A stretch of DNA of 39,612 nt from Cytidiella melzeri (GCA_022592445.1 JABYQR010000398.1:1-39612); one strand, 5' to 3'; positions 19,067 to 30,967 are shown, numbered from the stretch's first letter. Notes: generated by a model from the sequence alone, not told the origin. A program made the numbers and translations.

Positions 19067-22000
19067 TCAAACCATCTCCATACCGCGGGTTGGAAACACA
19101 GGCATCATCCGTAAGAATTGGTCCGTGTCGAGGCCATCCATTACTGTGTACTCTCTGTCACGCTTGCAATCTGGGACGGTGACTACACCCCTGATGATTG
19201 ATTGTGCTGCAATGACCATTGACTCCCGGCGGGGCTTCTCCCGTACTCAACACAGGGCAAGCTCTGCATCCCCTCTCTGTGCAACATTTGACGCCATGGG
19301 CTGAACCAGGGCCAGGGCAAACTTCTGATCTCCAGTGAAGTAGACAAAGATTTGTATAAGTCTGCAGATCATGACCTCGGTATCTGACATATGCACCAGA
19401 ACACAGTCAAACCGCTCCACATTATAGTCGGCGCTGGATTTGCAGTAGAGCCAATCCGTATCTACTTTCCAGGATACCTTGTGCTCGTAGTCTACCAACA
19501 TGTATGAGCAGTTGAGAACCTCAGAAAACGAGAGTTAGCCTCAAAATTTGATCCCAGAATGAAGGAACTTACCATGTCTGTGCCACGGGTGATAGGAGGT
19601 GGTCCTGGAAGGGGCACCCTGCCCATCGCGGTTGTCCAAGACATGAGGTCCCTAAGACAATCAAACAACTTACGGCGTAGGCAAACAAATGCTTTGTTGG
19701 TAGCTGACTGAGCAGCAAAGTCCCTAAAGATGGTTTTTTGGCGCGATCCAACATAGACATGTCCAAACACCCATGTGTCCCTGGGCCTGCTTGGCGCGTT
19801 CAGCTCGTCATCTTCCTCATCCGCGGGCTGATTCTCCTTGGCTGTCTTCTTTGCCGCCTCGTCCATGGCGTCAATGTGCGCACGTGTGAGACAGCACACG
19901 TGAGCTCGATCCTCAATTTTACCAAGCTAGAACAGAATCTGCATAGATAAGACTCTCCTGTTACTGACAAATGTATACTCGCACCTGCACCTCTACGTTC
20001 TTGAAGTTTGTTTGCATCTGGTAGGCTTTTTGCAAGGGTCCATTCAAATTTTTGTTCACCTTTGTGTCCATGTTAGCGATCATGCCCTTCCTGCAAATGT
20101 CTTGAGTGGCGTGAAGGTGAACATGTAGCTTGATGATACTGTCCCAATCATTGACATCAACATTGTCTGCGGTGAGTTGGGTATATTCCTGATATAAGTG
20201 ATACTTCTTGTGAGCCCGCTGTCTGTCATTTGGATCCTGCATAGTCAACTCACCATTAATTGATCATGGAAGCGGTCCAGCATTCGTTTGTAAGCAAGGA
20301 TGGTTTCTTCTGTGTGGATTTGAAACAAAGTGTACATGTTTAGCTCGTGCCATTTCCTGAAGAGTCTGAGCAAGGCGAAACCCTTCGGGGTCTGCGCTTG
20401 GCTCATAATGTTGTATGTGGTATGGAGGAGAATCTGCAACATTCACGATCAGCCTGATAAATCTGAGACACATCCTACGTACCTTGGCTGCATCTGCCCA
20501 CTTCTTTCCATCGCTGAAATCCAGTGTGAGGAGCCCGTGCTTGAAGTGCGCCAGATCAGACCAGTGTGTCTTGTTTTGATATCTAGAGGAGTGTTTCACT
20601 CTGTAGATTCACAGAGTCTCAAGGCAACATGACGTGACGTACGTTTCATTGACCTCTGTTTGAGCACGTCGGCCGAGATCTTTGAGCACATTCTTGATCT
20701 CTGGGAGGATGTGTTTCTGAAACATCCCTATAATGTCAACATGAAGAAGATTGTATGAGAGTGCCTCATGAACGTCAGTATTGGCCACGGCCCATAGCGC
20801 ATTCTACGCAAGAGTGTCGGTGATGCATAAAAAGGCACTGCAAGTATTAGTTGACTTACCACAACATTGCGCAACCCGAGGTCCTTCAGTTGACACTCTT
20901 TATCAGGTGAATCTACCCTTCTAACAAGCACCTGATTTGTTGCGGCACTTCTGTATGCATACCTTGTTCTCAAGTCTGACAATGCTCCTTTTGGAACGAG
21001 ACAAATCACGCAGGGGAAAGCCCATTGAGCCCTCTGATGAGTGCAAGACGGCATCTGACGAGGGGCAAAACAGTCAATTCAACAACATGTGAGAAAACTG
21101 TACAATACGTTACTGTTCTTTGTAGTCTGCGGAGAGAATGTGGATATATGGAAACAAGACGTGGAAGATATCATCGCCGCAGCAAACCGCCCGACCCAGC
21201 TTTGAGATGCACGCAACCTCCTCGAGGAAAGTGTGGAACACCTCGTGGTAGACTGCCTGCTTCCAGTTCACAAAGCCGGGCTTCCTCTGCTCTCCTACCA
21301 TCCCCTGAATCTGGAATCATTTGTTAGTGCTTATGCGTTTGCCAAAGCTCTGAGCTGAACACTTACAATTGGCACAAATCCCACGACATGTCCTCCACCC
21401 AAAGATTTGCCATTGCAAACCCACATTGGGAGATTCCCAAGGCGAGCGACGATATAATGACCCTTTTGGGTCCCAAACGTGGACAGCACACTGGTGTCTG
21501 CCCATAAGATGATGGCAAGAGGCTTACCATCACCACAAATCTTTGAGACATCTGACTGATGGCAGCTGCACGATTAGAGCTGTTCGAGCCAATTACATCG
21601 ATCAATGCTCACCTAAACTTCCGCAAATGTTTTTGCAGTCCAAGGCTCGTCATAGAAACAAACCCATTTGGTACCGTTGAACTTATACAACCGCTGTACA
21701 TCCCATTCCATGTAAGGTGCAAGCAAAGAATCTTGTACTCAAGACAGGACCCAGTCCCAAAGCGGCCTCAAGTGGAAGTTGAAGACCTTGTCTTTGCCCG
21801 CATATGGCTTGCTGATTTCTGTCAAACTGAAAGATGGATGATACAAAGCCCTCTCCCACACACTTCGCACGCCGTCAGAGGACTCGAGAGTGAGGTTTTT
21901 GGGGGTATTGAGGACGGCCTGGAAAAGCTTGAAGAGGCCGTCAATGAGTGACTTGTTGAGACAGGCCTTCTGGGTGAACTCGGCGACTTTGAAGTCCAAC

Positions 22001-22988
22001 CGAGTCTTGAACAGCTTCCAGGGGTTGGACTTCGACAATGAGAGATCTATCGTACGCTTCTCCCGCCTGGATTTGTGCAGTGCAAAGAAACGCGGTGAGA
22101 GACCGGCAGCTCGGTGGTATTCAACCCTGATGTCGTCGACCTTTGGATTGGTCTGTGGATTGACCAGGGGGTTGGTCACTGGCTCTTCTATATGTTCACA
22201 TGACGTGTAACGAGTGTGTACAATATGTCAGTGCGAGCGAACTTTGGTGGGCACAAGGTGAGCGTCTTACCTGCCTCAGGCATGAAGCTTTGATTATCAG
22301 ATGGGCCCTCTGGTTCTGCCGAGAGTATAGAGGGCATCACTTGAGGCTTGGTGTCCTCCTGGCCTTCAAGGGATTCGTCTTCTACCCGAGCTGCTTCATG
22401 TTGACCGTCTTCTGGAGGCTCACTGCCAGCAGATTCCTCGCCGGTGGCAACAGCTTCTGCATTGATGTCCAGCCCTGTGGCGTCAACTACCTCGGCGAGC
22501 ACACTTACCCCAACCCAGCAGTCCATGTGAGTGACGTGCGGTGTTTCTGTCAAAGGCCCGGGAGGTCAAATGGTGTGCTGACAGAAATGGGACATTAAGA
22601 GTTCACCAGAGTCTGGGGAGCTCAAACGGCTCGTGCTGGGTCCAGGGTCTCTTTGCCTGATGAGCTGCCCTGAATAAATAGAATTAGTGGGCATGTACTA
22701 GTAGCACAACTGGGTATTTGTACCTCGCTTCGGAGTGCGGTGAAGCACCTCATAGTCTGCTGCACGCTTGCGGGTTGAGTGCGACTGCTCTGCTGCGAGT
22801 TCTAGCGCGTGCCTGCGGGCTGCAATGACCATATCAAGGTTTTTCTGGTTGTTGCATTTCCTGAAATGGGACGCAAACCCCCTGACAGCAAAGGATTTGC
22901 CGCAGTGGGGGCAATCTTTCCTAGCGTCGGTTGAGTATTGTCCATCAACGGCATTTCCCTTCCCCTTTGCTCGTGATGCAGAAGACAT
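19067..22988 (-). pseudogene. Plavaka-type DNA transposase, multi-exon, decayed
   Basis: Exon 1 (22988-22724) starts with ATG and a C2HC finger (CPHCGKSFAVRGFASHFRKC). Later exons hold the Plavaka order as I recall it: NPWKLFKTRLDFKVAEFTQK and VFNFHLRPLWDWVLS (22187-21740), MEWDVQRLYKFNGTKWVCFY (near 21690), WADTSVLSTFGTQKGHYIVA (near 21500), NWKQAVYHEVFHTFLEEVAC and FPYIHILSADYKEQ (21270-21110), CVICLVPKGALSDLRTRYAY (near 21000), LHVDIIGMFQKHILPEIKNV (near 20720), YQNKTHWSDLAHFKHGLLTL (20580), TKVNKNLNGPLQKAYQMQTNF (20060; last residue included for position), WKVDTDWLYCKSSADYNVER (19460), and the end SIIRGVVTVPDCKRDREYTV then FLRMMP to a stop at 19067. In-frame TGA at 22566-22568 and 21739-21741. 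Introns are about 50-60 bp. Plavaka elements are cut-and-paste transposons of basidiomycetes; the ends of this element were not found. Confidence 0.85.
22724..22988 (-). pseudogene. Exon 1 of the Plavaka transposase with zinc finger
   Basis: The start is fixed by the only ATG before the finger and by a T-rich stretch just upstream. The exon ends GCGAG|GTACAA. Joined to the next exon at TTCAG|GGCAGC (22668), the frame continues GQLIRQRDPGPSTSRLSSPD until a lone TGA at 22568-22566, after which the same frame stays open for another 100 residues. The finger CxxC-x12-H-x4-C probably binds the element's ends. Confidence 0.7.
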
Positions 22989-23096
22989 TTTTTTTCTAAG
23001 GAGTAATATGATTCATTGATTCAGACACGTTGACACAACATTGAGTAACTCGTCAACTTACGTGCAATGGGTATGAAAAGTGTACAATGACAAAAG

Positions 23097-23808
23097 TGTT
23101 AAGACCAACTATCGTCAAGGGACAAGTTGTCAGGTCAGAACCCCTTGGTGTAGCTACACTCAAGGTCTGATGATGGTCTAGGCCACGCGGTTGCTGTCAA
23201 GCACAGTGGCAGACAGATGATGGTTTGATAGAAGGAATATTGATACAAAGTGGATAGACTGAGGTTCTAGCCCCATGTCTAACGGCTATTTATACATGTG
23301 GACCTAACTACTTTTGGACCAGTCCGAGGTAGTGGTAGCAAATCGGAGAAACAGAAAGGAAGAACAATGCACAGAGAACAGCCACTACTCTGGAAAGCCA
23401 ATGAGAGAAAAGACCATCAAGGTGCGGAAACAAGGAACAATACAAAGGGGAAACATGAGGCAGAGATCAATGGGGAAGGGGTTGAACCCAAAACAGGGGA
23501 TAGACAGAGTTGGATCCGAAACAGGGGATAGGCAGGGTTGGACCCGATGGAGTGGTAACGGAGGTATGGAAAGGCTGAGGGTTGAACCAAAGCAATGGTA
23601 ACCAATCGGAGTTAGGTCCGAGGTTTGAATGGACATCAGAAGGCAACTGATAACATAACAATCCGTGTTAAACGGAGGCAATGTGGATCAGGGAATGATG
23701 GAGGAAAGACGAGTTGGATCGTCAAGGCAATTGTAAAGAAGATAACTGATTATCAATGTAATCGAAGAAGTAAAGGAGAATAATAGGGTGTGAAGACCGT
23801 TTGTAACA
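23097..23808. repeat. Solo LTR, family C, copy 2
   Basis: A 712-bp block from TGTTAAGACCAACTATCG to GTTTGTAACA with a perfect duplication AAAAG at 23092-23096 and 23809-23813. Nearly identical to 8304-9015 and the same length, so both inserted fairly recently. It lies about 110 bp upstream of the Plavaka ATG, probably in that element's 5' region. Confidence 0.95.
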
Positions 23809-23813
23809 AAAAG

Positions 23814-24639
23814 AGAGGGAAGATGTACAGAGAGTACAGAGTCGAGAGAGTGGTGGTAGTGGTGAAAGAGTGGCCACAGCGCCTCATATGCGTGTTGAAC
23901 TTGAATCATGGTGTCTGATCATCACAATGTCCTCTAGAGGGACGCAAGTTCTTATCACACTAGGGGCAAACACCGATTTCACACACCTTGAAATTTGCAC
24001 GATTACCCACTTAAATGTTAACTATCAGCAGATAATCCATAAGCAATTTTGGGCTTGGAATTGTTTCTTAATGTTTGAGAATACAAAATAATGCTATACA
24101 AATTCTGTGCCTTTTCAGGGGCAGGAATTTATGTTTTTTAAGTGGTAGTTAAATCAGAAAGAAAAACGAAAGGAAGTTTACCTTTCAAGGCTTGGAAAAT
24201 CAAGTGGAAAAGATTCCTTCCACGGATTTGGAAAAGGGCATGAAAAAATCCAGAAAAGAAAAGGGCAGGTAGAATTTCCGGCGACGTGCTGCTGAAAAGT
24301 TCTGGAAAGTTGTTTGCCACGTTAAATTTGCCATCACCCGACACACGTGGGAAATCTATTTGTCTTTACAATTTTAGGTTGGTCGGAAATCTGCCCAAAA
24401 AATCAATATTGACATGGATTTTCGGAGCGTGGCAAGGCTGCCAGTAGATAGGCTTAAAAATTTGTAGAAAATTCACAAAAATGTCTTTGATTGTATATCA
24501 ATGTAACCTACCAAACATAACCAGATATTCAAGGGATTTTTAACATCTCAAATAACTCTCACAATAATTTCACGCCATGTGAAATTAGCCTTTGCCCGCA
24601 GTGTCATTAACATATAAAGGAGACAATGCTCTACAGAAC
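23814..24639. other. Unassigned sequence between LTR C and repeat D
   Basis: Starts with GAGAGA-type purine repeats (23813-23870), then AT-rich sequence. No frame of either strand is supported. The right end of the Plavaka element may lie here, but no inverted repeat was recognised. Confidence 0.45.
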
Positions 24640-24784
24640 GGCTCGAGATATCTAATCTTACATCTAGATGCTGCCGACACTCTCTAGGTGTTATCCAGAG
24701 GGTCTCCAGTCGGCGTCAAGTTTGCTGCCAGAGGCTTACGTGAGGCAAGTGCCTCGAGAGGCGGTTTCAAGTTTTCTGACAGAG

Positions 24785-24945
24785 GTGCCTCACTGTCTTA
24801 CCTTCTATCAATTTTTGTTGTTGTCTCAGCCCAAAACATATTTCTTTGCTATGCATTTTCTTTATGGCAACTCTTATCCATCTCTGCATCATCTTTCATG
24901 ATAATATTATTTTTGATTGTAAGCAGCTCTATTACACAATGTATC
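24785..24945 (+). repeat. Dispersed repeat family D, copy 2 (3' part)
   Basis: The words CTCACTGTCTTACCTTCTAT, GTTGTTGTCTCAGCCCAAAA and TTTGATTGTAAGCAGCTC correspond in order to the reverse complement of 33490-33640 (CTGACTGTCTCACATTTCTA, TTGCCGTCTCAAACCAAAAC and TTGTAATTGTAAGCAGCTC). Divergence is roughly one base in four, with small indels. Confidence 0.6.
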
Positions 24946-25184
24946 TGTGCTGATCTAGTACCTAGCACTTGTGATCTAGACTATGTCTGGCCTATCTGGA
25001 CATGTTTGTACAGACTAGCTTTTTTTCCAGATGCTCAGGATGTAACCTTGCTCTAACACCCACAAATGGAAGCAATTTGGCTTACATTCAAGTGTCTCAA
25101 GATCAGACATGCACAGACCACATTGATGATGTGAGAGAAGGTTGTGAGAAATATTATGAGGTAAAGACAGTTGATGACTCAACG
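24946..25184 (+). other. Pre-insertion flank of the copia element, possible Cys-containing frame
   Basis: A plus frame at 25002-25190 reads CSGCNLALTPTNGSNLAYIQ and CTDHIDDVREGCEKYYEV and runs into the copia LTR. Joined to the other side of the element (32127), it stays open for only a few residues (TTVTIRN) before a stop. A decayed or short gene is possible; the support is weak. Confidence 0.25.
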
Positions 25185-25603
25185 TGTTGAGAGGCAGGAA
25201 TGTGATGCGCAGTCGTAATCCCACTTGCTGTTGTAAGAACCTAAGACACACGAGGAAAGCGAGTTAATCCAGGTGCAAAATAGAAAGAGCACAATTGCAT
25301 AATGACTGTACCTAAGACACCGAGCGAAGCGAGTTGACTACAGGTACAGGCTGTGAGCATATTGAATATGTGAGGGACAAGAGAGAATACTCACTCCAGG
25401 TGTGAAAGAGAAAGAGCACGATGGAGTGTCAGGAGCAGGGGTGAAGGTATATAAGACAGAGCCCTCCGGCGACCCAAAAAGGAAGATCTGTGATACAGAT
25501 GTGTCCGCATGATGAAAGAACAATAAGGCAACCACATACGGAAGACAAAAGAATAGTCCAGTAACTACAATTCCGTGAGCCGGAGCTGAAAAGCCATTAC
25601 TCC
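25185..25603 (-). repeat. 3' LTR of the copia element
   Basis: A 419-bp block aligned with 31702-32121, sharing TGTGATGCGCAGTCGTAATC, GACTGTACCTAAGACAC, GGTGAAGGTATATAAGAC and TGAAAGAACAATAAGG. The minus-strand start lies directly after a polypurine tract (complement of 25604-25616, GCTGAGGGGG). The TATA motif TTATATAC on minus is near 25450. Confidence 0.9.
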
Positions 25604-25615
25604 CCCTCAGCATGG
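25604..25615 (-). other. Polypurine tract of the copia element
   Basis: The minus strand reads CATGCTGAGGGGG just before the LTR, the usual plus-strand primer site. Confidence 0.75.
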
Positions 25616-26037
25616 TGAAACTGGATGATCCCTGAGGACTCAGAGTGACAAACGTGAGCTTCAGCCGGTAAAGACTTGGTGAAGATGTCGGTGGGGTTGT
25701 CAACTCCAGGGATTCAGATCAATTCAACGAGGCCTTCTGTGACACATTCGTGAACAGCGTGCGCAGTGACGCAAGTATGTTTGGAGAAATGTTTCACGTG
25801 GGTGGACTTGGAAGCGTCTACAGCACTCTCGTTGTTGCAATGAAGGACAACAGGCAGAGGAAGAGGTTGCTCAATTTGATCAGTGAGAATCTTCAACCAC
25901 TTGAGTTGCTTGCAAGCTTTGTGAGCCGCAAAGTATTCTGAGCTGAAGGTAGACTTTGCCACAGAACATTGTTTGCGCAAGGACCAGCAGACAGTGCCAT
26001 ATCCTAGAAAATAAACCCAGCCAGAGGTGGAGAGCAA
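25612..26037 (-). pseudogene. pol: Copia RNase H domain
   Basis: The frame includes GWVYFLGYGTVCWSLRKQCS (compare GYVFxLGGGAVSWxSKKQ), TFSSEYFAAHKACKQLKWLK (catalytic Glu in the SxxEYxA motif) and VVLHCNNESAVDASKSTHVK (compare DNQSAIxLAxNPxxH; the catalytic Asp is Asn here). After a TGA at 25714-25716 the same frame continues with DNPTDIFTKSLP, the canonical end (ENxADIxTKxLP), and closes at HHAEGE beside the polypurine tract. It would remove genomic RNA after reverse transcription, but the key Asp is lost. Confidence 0.88.
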
Positions 26038-26234
26038 GTTGTCTAAGTCGCCGACAAAGCCGCGTTGGTGTAACCGAAAAGATTGTCAACGCCTTTGTCA
26101 TTATGGCATAGACAAAGTTGGAGACTGGAGGTACCACGATGGTAGCAAAGGACATGATATGCAGTGCACAAATCCAACTGCGGGGGGTCGGACTGGTATT
26201 GACAGAGCTTTGCAACAGCATGTGAGATGTCAGG

Positions 26235-27170
26235 TCAAGTTCCAAGGGAGGCATACATGAGTGAGCCAAGTACGCTGCGGTAGGTGTAGATAAGTGCAGG
26301 GTCACACTGCTCCTTGGGAGTTTTGTTGTGTACCAACTGGATACCAGTTGGAGGCGGCGTGGAGGCAGGATTGGAGTCCTCATGCTGGAAGCGTTTGAGA
26401 ACAGAATTTATGTAGACCTCTTGATCAAGGTAGATGAGACAACTCCCCCTATCCCGAGTGATACCAATACCGAGATAGTGCTTGAGCTTGCCTAAGTTTT
26501 TGAGGTCGAAATGGCAACAAAGAGCATCCTTGGTCTCCTTGATGAAAGTGAGACTGTTTCCCATAATAGTGAGATTGTCGACGTAGCAAACAATAATTTG
26601 GAGGGCTCCCCCTCGTTGACAAGTGAAAATGGCAACACCACCTGGGTTGTAACAGACGAAGCCAAGTTCTTCGAGGCATGCCTTGAGCGTGAGGAACCAT
26701 TGGTGTCCTGCTTGCTTTAGGCCATAGATTGCCTTATGAAGGCGGCATACTTTGCCTTCATCCAGTACAAAACCTTCAGGTTGCTCCATGTAAACCTCCT
26801 CGTCCAAAGATTTGTTCAGATATGCTTGTTGTAGGGGTCAATCTGGTGAATTTCCTAGTCTAGAATAGCTGCCAAGGCAACAAGGTATTGCCAAGACTCC
26901 AGATGGGTGAAGGGAGCGCAGGTGTCTGTGGAATTGATGCCTTGAACTTGCTCAAAACCCTTGGCTACCAGACGTGCCTTATAACAATCAACATTACCGT
27001 CCTTGTAGAGTTTGAGTTTGTAAACCCATTTGCTCTTGATCGCCTTGCAACCAGGGGGCAAATCGACTATTTTCCATGTTCCAGTGTCCTGGAGACCTTT
27101 GATTTTGGCCTCTATAGCTGCATGCCAGTCATCTCGATTGGGCAAACCCATAGCCTGCCAGTAGGTATGA
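26235..27170 (-). pseudogene. pol: Copia reverse transcriptase domain, catalytic Asp lost
   Basis: It begins near 27170 with YWQAMGLPNRDDWHAAIEAK, then KSKWVYKLKLYKDGNVDCYK and ARLVAKGFEQVQGI, the typical copia fingers. A frameshift near 26855 removes a few residues. The frame at 26807-26235 then gives LDEEVYMEQPEGFV, RLHKAIYGLKQAGHQWF and the catalytic box, here CYVDNLTIMG. The family has YVDDxxI; the second Asp is Asn, so the polymerase cannot work. It closes with KHYLGIGI and YRSVLGSLMYAS. Confidence 0.92.
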
Positions 27171-28524
27171 GGCTCCCCCTGAGGCGTAACTGCCGCTGCT
27201 AGCATGACAACCTGCTTGTCAGAGAGGATGTTTTTGGTGTGAGCCAATGCAGCAGCAACAGCGCCGGCGTCAGCTTTTGCTTTGCCTTTGCCTTTGTAGG
27301 GGACCTTGTTACTGCAAGCCCAAGTGGTGTCCTTGATTTCCTGTTCAGTAGCAGCCCACATAGACTGCAGACGCTTCGCATCACGAGGTACAACAGTGCA
27401 TTGTGAATGATGTGTAACACCAGAATGAGCCGGGTTGGAGAATGGAAGGTAGTCATGTGGAGAAGCGGCTGGAAGACAATTAGGATTCGGCTCGAGCTTG
27501 TGAGAAGGTACAACAGGAGGTCCATTCTGTTTGGGAGGCAAGAGTGGCATGGACAAAGAGCTAGGCTCTGGTTTTGCAGACGTGGATGCACTAGGAATAG
27601 GAGTAAAGGGACACGGTATCTGTGAAGGTGTATGAGCCAACGTGGATGTTGCATCAAGAGGAGGTGGTTGTGGAGTTGAGGGCACTTGCAATGTGGTAGT
27701 AGCCGGCTGTGAAGAGGGCGTTAAAGGGAGTGAGAGTGCAAGATCGTACTTGGGCAGCAGAGAGGTTGGAATGCTTGAAGATGGTTGAGTAGGAGGTGAA
27801 GGACGGTTAGGAAAGATCAGTTTGTCGAATACAACGTCAGCACTCAATACAATCCTATGAGTATGTTTGTCCCACAAGCGGCAACCTTTAGAACCCGCTT
27901 CATACCCAACATGCACAAGAGGCTGAGCGTGAGCATCGAGCTTCCTGCGATGATCCTTGTGAAAGTGGCGATAGGCGAGGCAACCAAAGACATGAAGTAT
28001 GAAACATCCGGCTTGGAGCCAGTGATAATCTCGAATGGTGTCCTCCAATCCAGAGACCGTTTGGGTGCTCGGTTGCACACATGCACAGCGGTTTTCACGG
28101 CTTCTTCCCAGAATCCTTTGGACATCCCAGTGGCGTAAAGCATAGAGAGTGCAGCCTCCATGATGGTGCGGTTGAAACGCTCAGCGTTGCCGTTTTGTTG
28201 TGGTGTATCCGGATTGGTGCGCTGATGGACAATGCCAAGATCCTTCAATTGTTGCACAAAGCACTTCGACTGGTATTCACCACCCCTGTCAGAGCAAAGA
28301 ATCTTGATATCCCTCTCGAACTGAGTTTTGACCAGCTGACGGAACTCCTCGAACTTCTGCTCCTGATTGTCTTTGTGTTTCAGGAAATAAATCCAGACGT
28401 TGTCAGAGCAGTCATCAATGTACATGAGCATGTAGAGGTGTCCTCTGTTTACAGAAGAGTTCTGCATAGGTCCAGCCAAGTCAGTGTGGATGAGATCAAA
28501 AGGTTTGTCTGCATGAGGTGTCAA
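27171..28524 (-). pseudogene. pol: Copia integrase core and linker
   Basis: DDE triad visible: FDLIHTDLAGPMQ (Asp), ILCSDRGGEYQSKCF (Asp), and TPQQNGNAERFNRTIMEAAL (Glu). It is followed by FWEEAVKTAVHVCNRAPKRS and the PFEIITGSKPDVSYF motif of copia integrases. A frameshift near 28020 moves to the frame LHVFGCLAYRHFHKDHRRKL and VGYEAGSKGCRLWDKHTHRI. After that comes a long Pro/Ser-rich linker (27780-27450) that separates integrase from RT, as is usual for this group. Confidence 0.92.
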
Positions 28525-28542
28525 GGATGAATGGAATGTGCG

Positions 28543-28875
28543 TCATGTGGCCTTGCCGGGTTGACAACCTTCACATTTGTGTTCAGAGCGAGGAGTATTC
28601 TCGTCAATAGCCAGACCTGTCACCGGAGAGTTGTCAGAGCGTAGCTTCTGTAGTGCTTCCCAGTTGAGGTGACCATAGCGTTGGTGTACAAGGTCGATGG
28701 GTGACGAGTGCATGTGCATGGAGGCAGCAACTGACAAAGAAAAGACGCAAAGTCCCAACCAGTATTGACTGCCCTTGAGAGTATCTATGCCGTAGGTGGT
28801 ATCATTTTTGTTCATCCGTGCTTTACCACCAGTGAAGACGGTAGAGAATTCTTTGGGGTCAAGACAGGAAATCAA
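28543..28875 (-). pseudogene. pol: Copia GAG-pre-integrase zinc module
   Basis: The frame shows VHQRYGHLNWEALQKL and HKCEGCQPGKAT, the HHCC module ahead of the copia integrase core. A single TGA at 28543-28545 separates it from the core, which continues in the same frame (RTFHSSLTPHADKPFD); family members have an uninterrupted GKxxRxxF-type stretch here. Confidence 0.85.
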
Positions 28876-28997
28876 AATGAGTTGGTAGGCAATGCCCAGT
28901 CAGTATAAGACATTGTCAAACTGCACTGTGAGCTGCTTGCCATGAACGTGTACGGTTCCACGTATGCTCCCAGACCCAAGCGTAGACATTGAATTCT

Positions 28998-29543
28998 TCA
29001 AAGCATCAACCAATGTTGCAAACAACGGCGTAGCAAACGGCTTGTAGTCATGGAAGTTGTTGACTTGTTGCTGATGTGTCTCGTGCAGCCTGAGTCAAGC
29101 ATCCAGGGTGTTTCACCCGAAGCATAGAACATAACAACTATATATCCGACATTGGCAGCTTCGGATGTAGTGTCCTTAGTAGAGACTACATATACGGCAG
29201 CAGAACCGTTAGACAATGATGTGGGCCCAGAAGATTCCTTCTTCCCCTTGTCCTTTCCTTCTTTTCCCCCTTTCCTCGCCTCCTCAATAGCAGCCTTCTT
29301 CTTGCAAAATTTGTCCTCTGTGTGATCCTTGTATTTGCAGAACCCGCACTGCTTCTTTGACTTGCCCAACGAGGATGAAGCCAAAGACTTGTTGAACTTG
29401 ACCGCAGGGACTGAAGGCAATTCCTCTTGCTTAGCCATGTCAATGAGGCGCAATTGGATGTCATTGTATTTCAAGTCCTTTGGTGCAGTGACAGCGAGGA
29501 TGGGCTCAACGATGTTGGCAAAGGAGTCAGGGAGTACCGAGAG
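28998..29543 (-). pseudogene. gag-pol: Copia gag 3' part with zinc knuckle, then protease start
   Basis: This continues gag after the nested LTRs: SVLPDSFANIVEPILAV, then IQLRLIDMAKQEELPSV, the knuckle CGFCKYKDHTEDKFC (CX2CX4HX5C, the spacing variant found in fungal copia Gag), a lysine-rich tract, and the protease active site WMLDSGCTRHIS with DSG. Downstream of that the protease is frameshifted (29060-28880). Confidence 0.88.
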
Positions 29544-30962
29544 TGTCACAGATTTTGAATGTTTCTACAAGACTTGCCTTACCAGGCAACGGTATCATTG
29601 GAAGTATTTAAGTGCTTATCAGGCGCTTATCCTGCGCTTATTCTCAGTGCCTATCAATTGATGCGCTGATGCGCCTCCTGTCTCTGATGTGCTGATGCGC
29701 TCCTTTCCTTATATGTGTATCACATGATAGAACTCTCTGGAACCTTGTGGAACATACTGGAACTATGATGTCATAGTATAGAACATTTCATTAGATGATG
29801 TCATAGTTCATAGAACCTTCTGGAAAAGTCTAGCCTTGTCTTAGAACAAGCTAGAACAAGTCTAGCCTTGGGACTGGGTCATGGGGTCAGGTCATGGGGA
29901 CAATTGCTATTGGTTGATTATTGAAGTGGCACCACTAGGTCATAGGGCATGCTTAGTAAGGTAGATTACTTCGCTTATGTCATGGATGGCCTGACTAGCC
30001 CTTAATTTTCGCAATTTACCTCTTGTTTTTATCTGTAAAACTCCGGGCTACAACCTAGTTTCAATTCTCTCTGCATAAACTCCTTTGCACGTCTATTAAG
30101 CGCCCGTATCACGTGGCTTAGACGCTCCACACGGTCACATTACTTGCTACTACGTCACACTGGCATGTGACTTAGCTTAAGTAAGACCACATGGCTACAA
30201 GCACATGGCTCAGCCCATAGCTAGGGTTTGACGTCATAGATACCGTCCACATGGGCTCCTTATTGTTCTTTCCCTATTGTTCTCTTTATGGAAGGATGTT
30301 CTCACAGGTGTGGGAATGGAATACAATAGTTGGTCTCCTTTTAGATAGATTCTCTCACGGGTAGAGTTCTTGGCAAGGTCTAGACAATAGCTATTGTTCT
30401 CCTTTAGGTAGTTCTTTTGTTCTTCGTTCACATAGCTTCTTACAAAGCCTGCCCTCAACATAGTCTGTACGCAGGTCCCTAAAGTCTATATAAGCAGCTA
30501 CATATACGCTCCTAGCCCCCATCTCGACCTCTTGGTCTTTACTGGGCTAGGTAAGCAAATCCCTCCTGTACTACATAGCTAGTAGTACCCAATACTAACT
30601 TGGTCTTTACTGGGCTAGACATCTGTCTAAGGTTTATAGCTGGTGAGAGTATTGAGCTTCACGCCTACCACCACCACTTCGTCGTCATCCACTTCGTGTC
30701 CCTGTTTGTCACATCGAGCCTTGTCTCCGTGTCAGCTTACTCATGTAGGTATTAGGGGTCTTAGGGTAGTACCTGGGGTCCTCCCCTTCATGTTTATATA
30801 GAGGCACTCCTGAGGGCATATCCCCTCAGTCTTATCCACTCTGTTGATCAAGGACTACTTTGTACTGCCCAGTACTCACTCTCACCAACACTCTACTCTC
30901 TATCTCACTATCTCCCCCTCAAGTTTATCAACTATCTGGTGAGTGTAACCCTTAGTGTTACA
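29544..30962 (+). repeat. Solo LTR A inserted in copia gag
   Basis: From TGTCACAGATTTTGAATG to TTAGTGTTACA, flanked by a perfect duplication GAGAG at 29539-29543 and 30963-30967. Removing it joins gag as FGLL|SVLPDSF in one frame. It is the same family as 4539-5262 but has about three GCGCTTAT-type units instead of nine, and it is itself split by LTR B at 29978-30734. Confidence 0.95.
29978..30734 (+). repeat. Solo LTR B nested in LTR A
   Basis: A 757-bp block from TGTCATGGATGGCCTG to TCTCCGTGTCA with a perfect duplication GCTTA at 29973-29977 and 30735-30739. It is the most complete LTR B in the window and the reference for the other copies. TATA box CTATATAAGC near 30487; the motif TTGGTCTTTACTGGGCTAG is directly repeated at 30532 and 30601. 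Confidence 0.95.
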
Positions 30963-30967
30963 GAGAG

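Noticed and set aside
26888..28530. Long plus-strand frames through the copia pol region
   Set aside because: They lie opposite recognisable integrase and RT motifs and have no motifs of their own.
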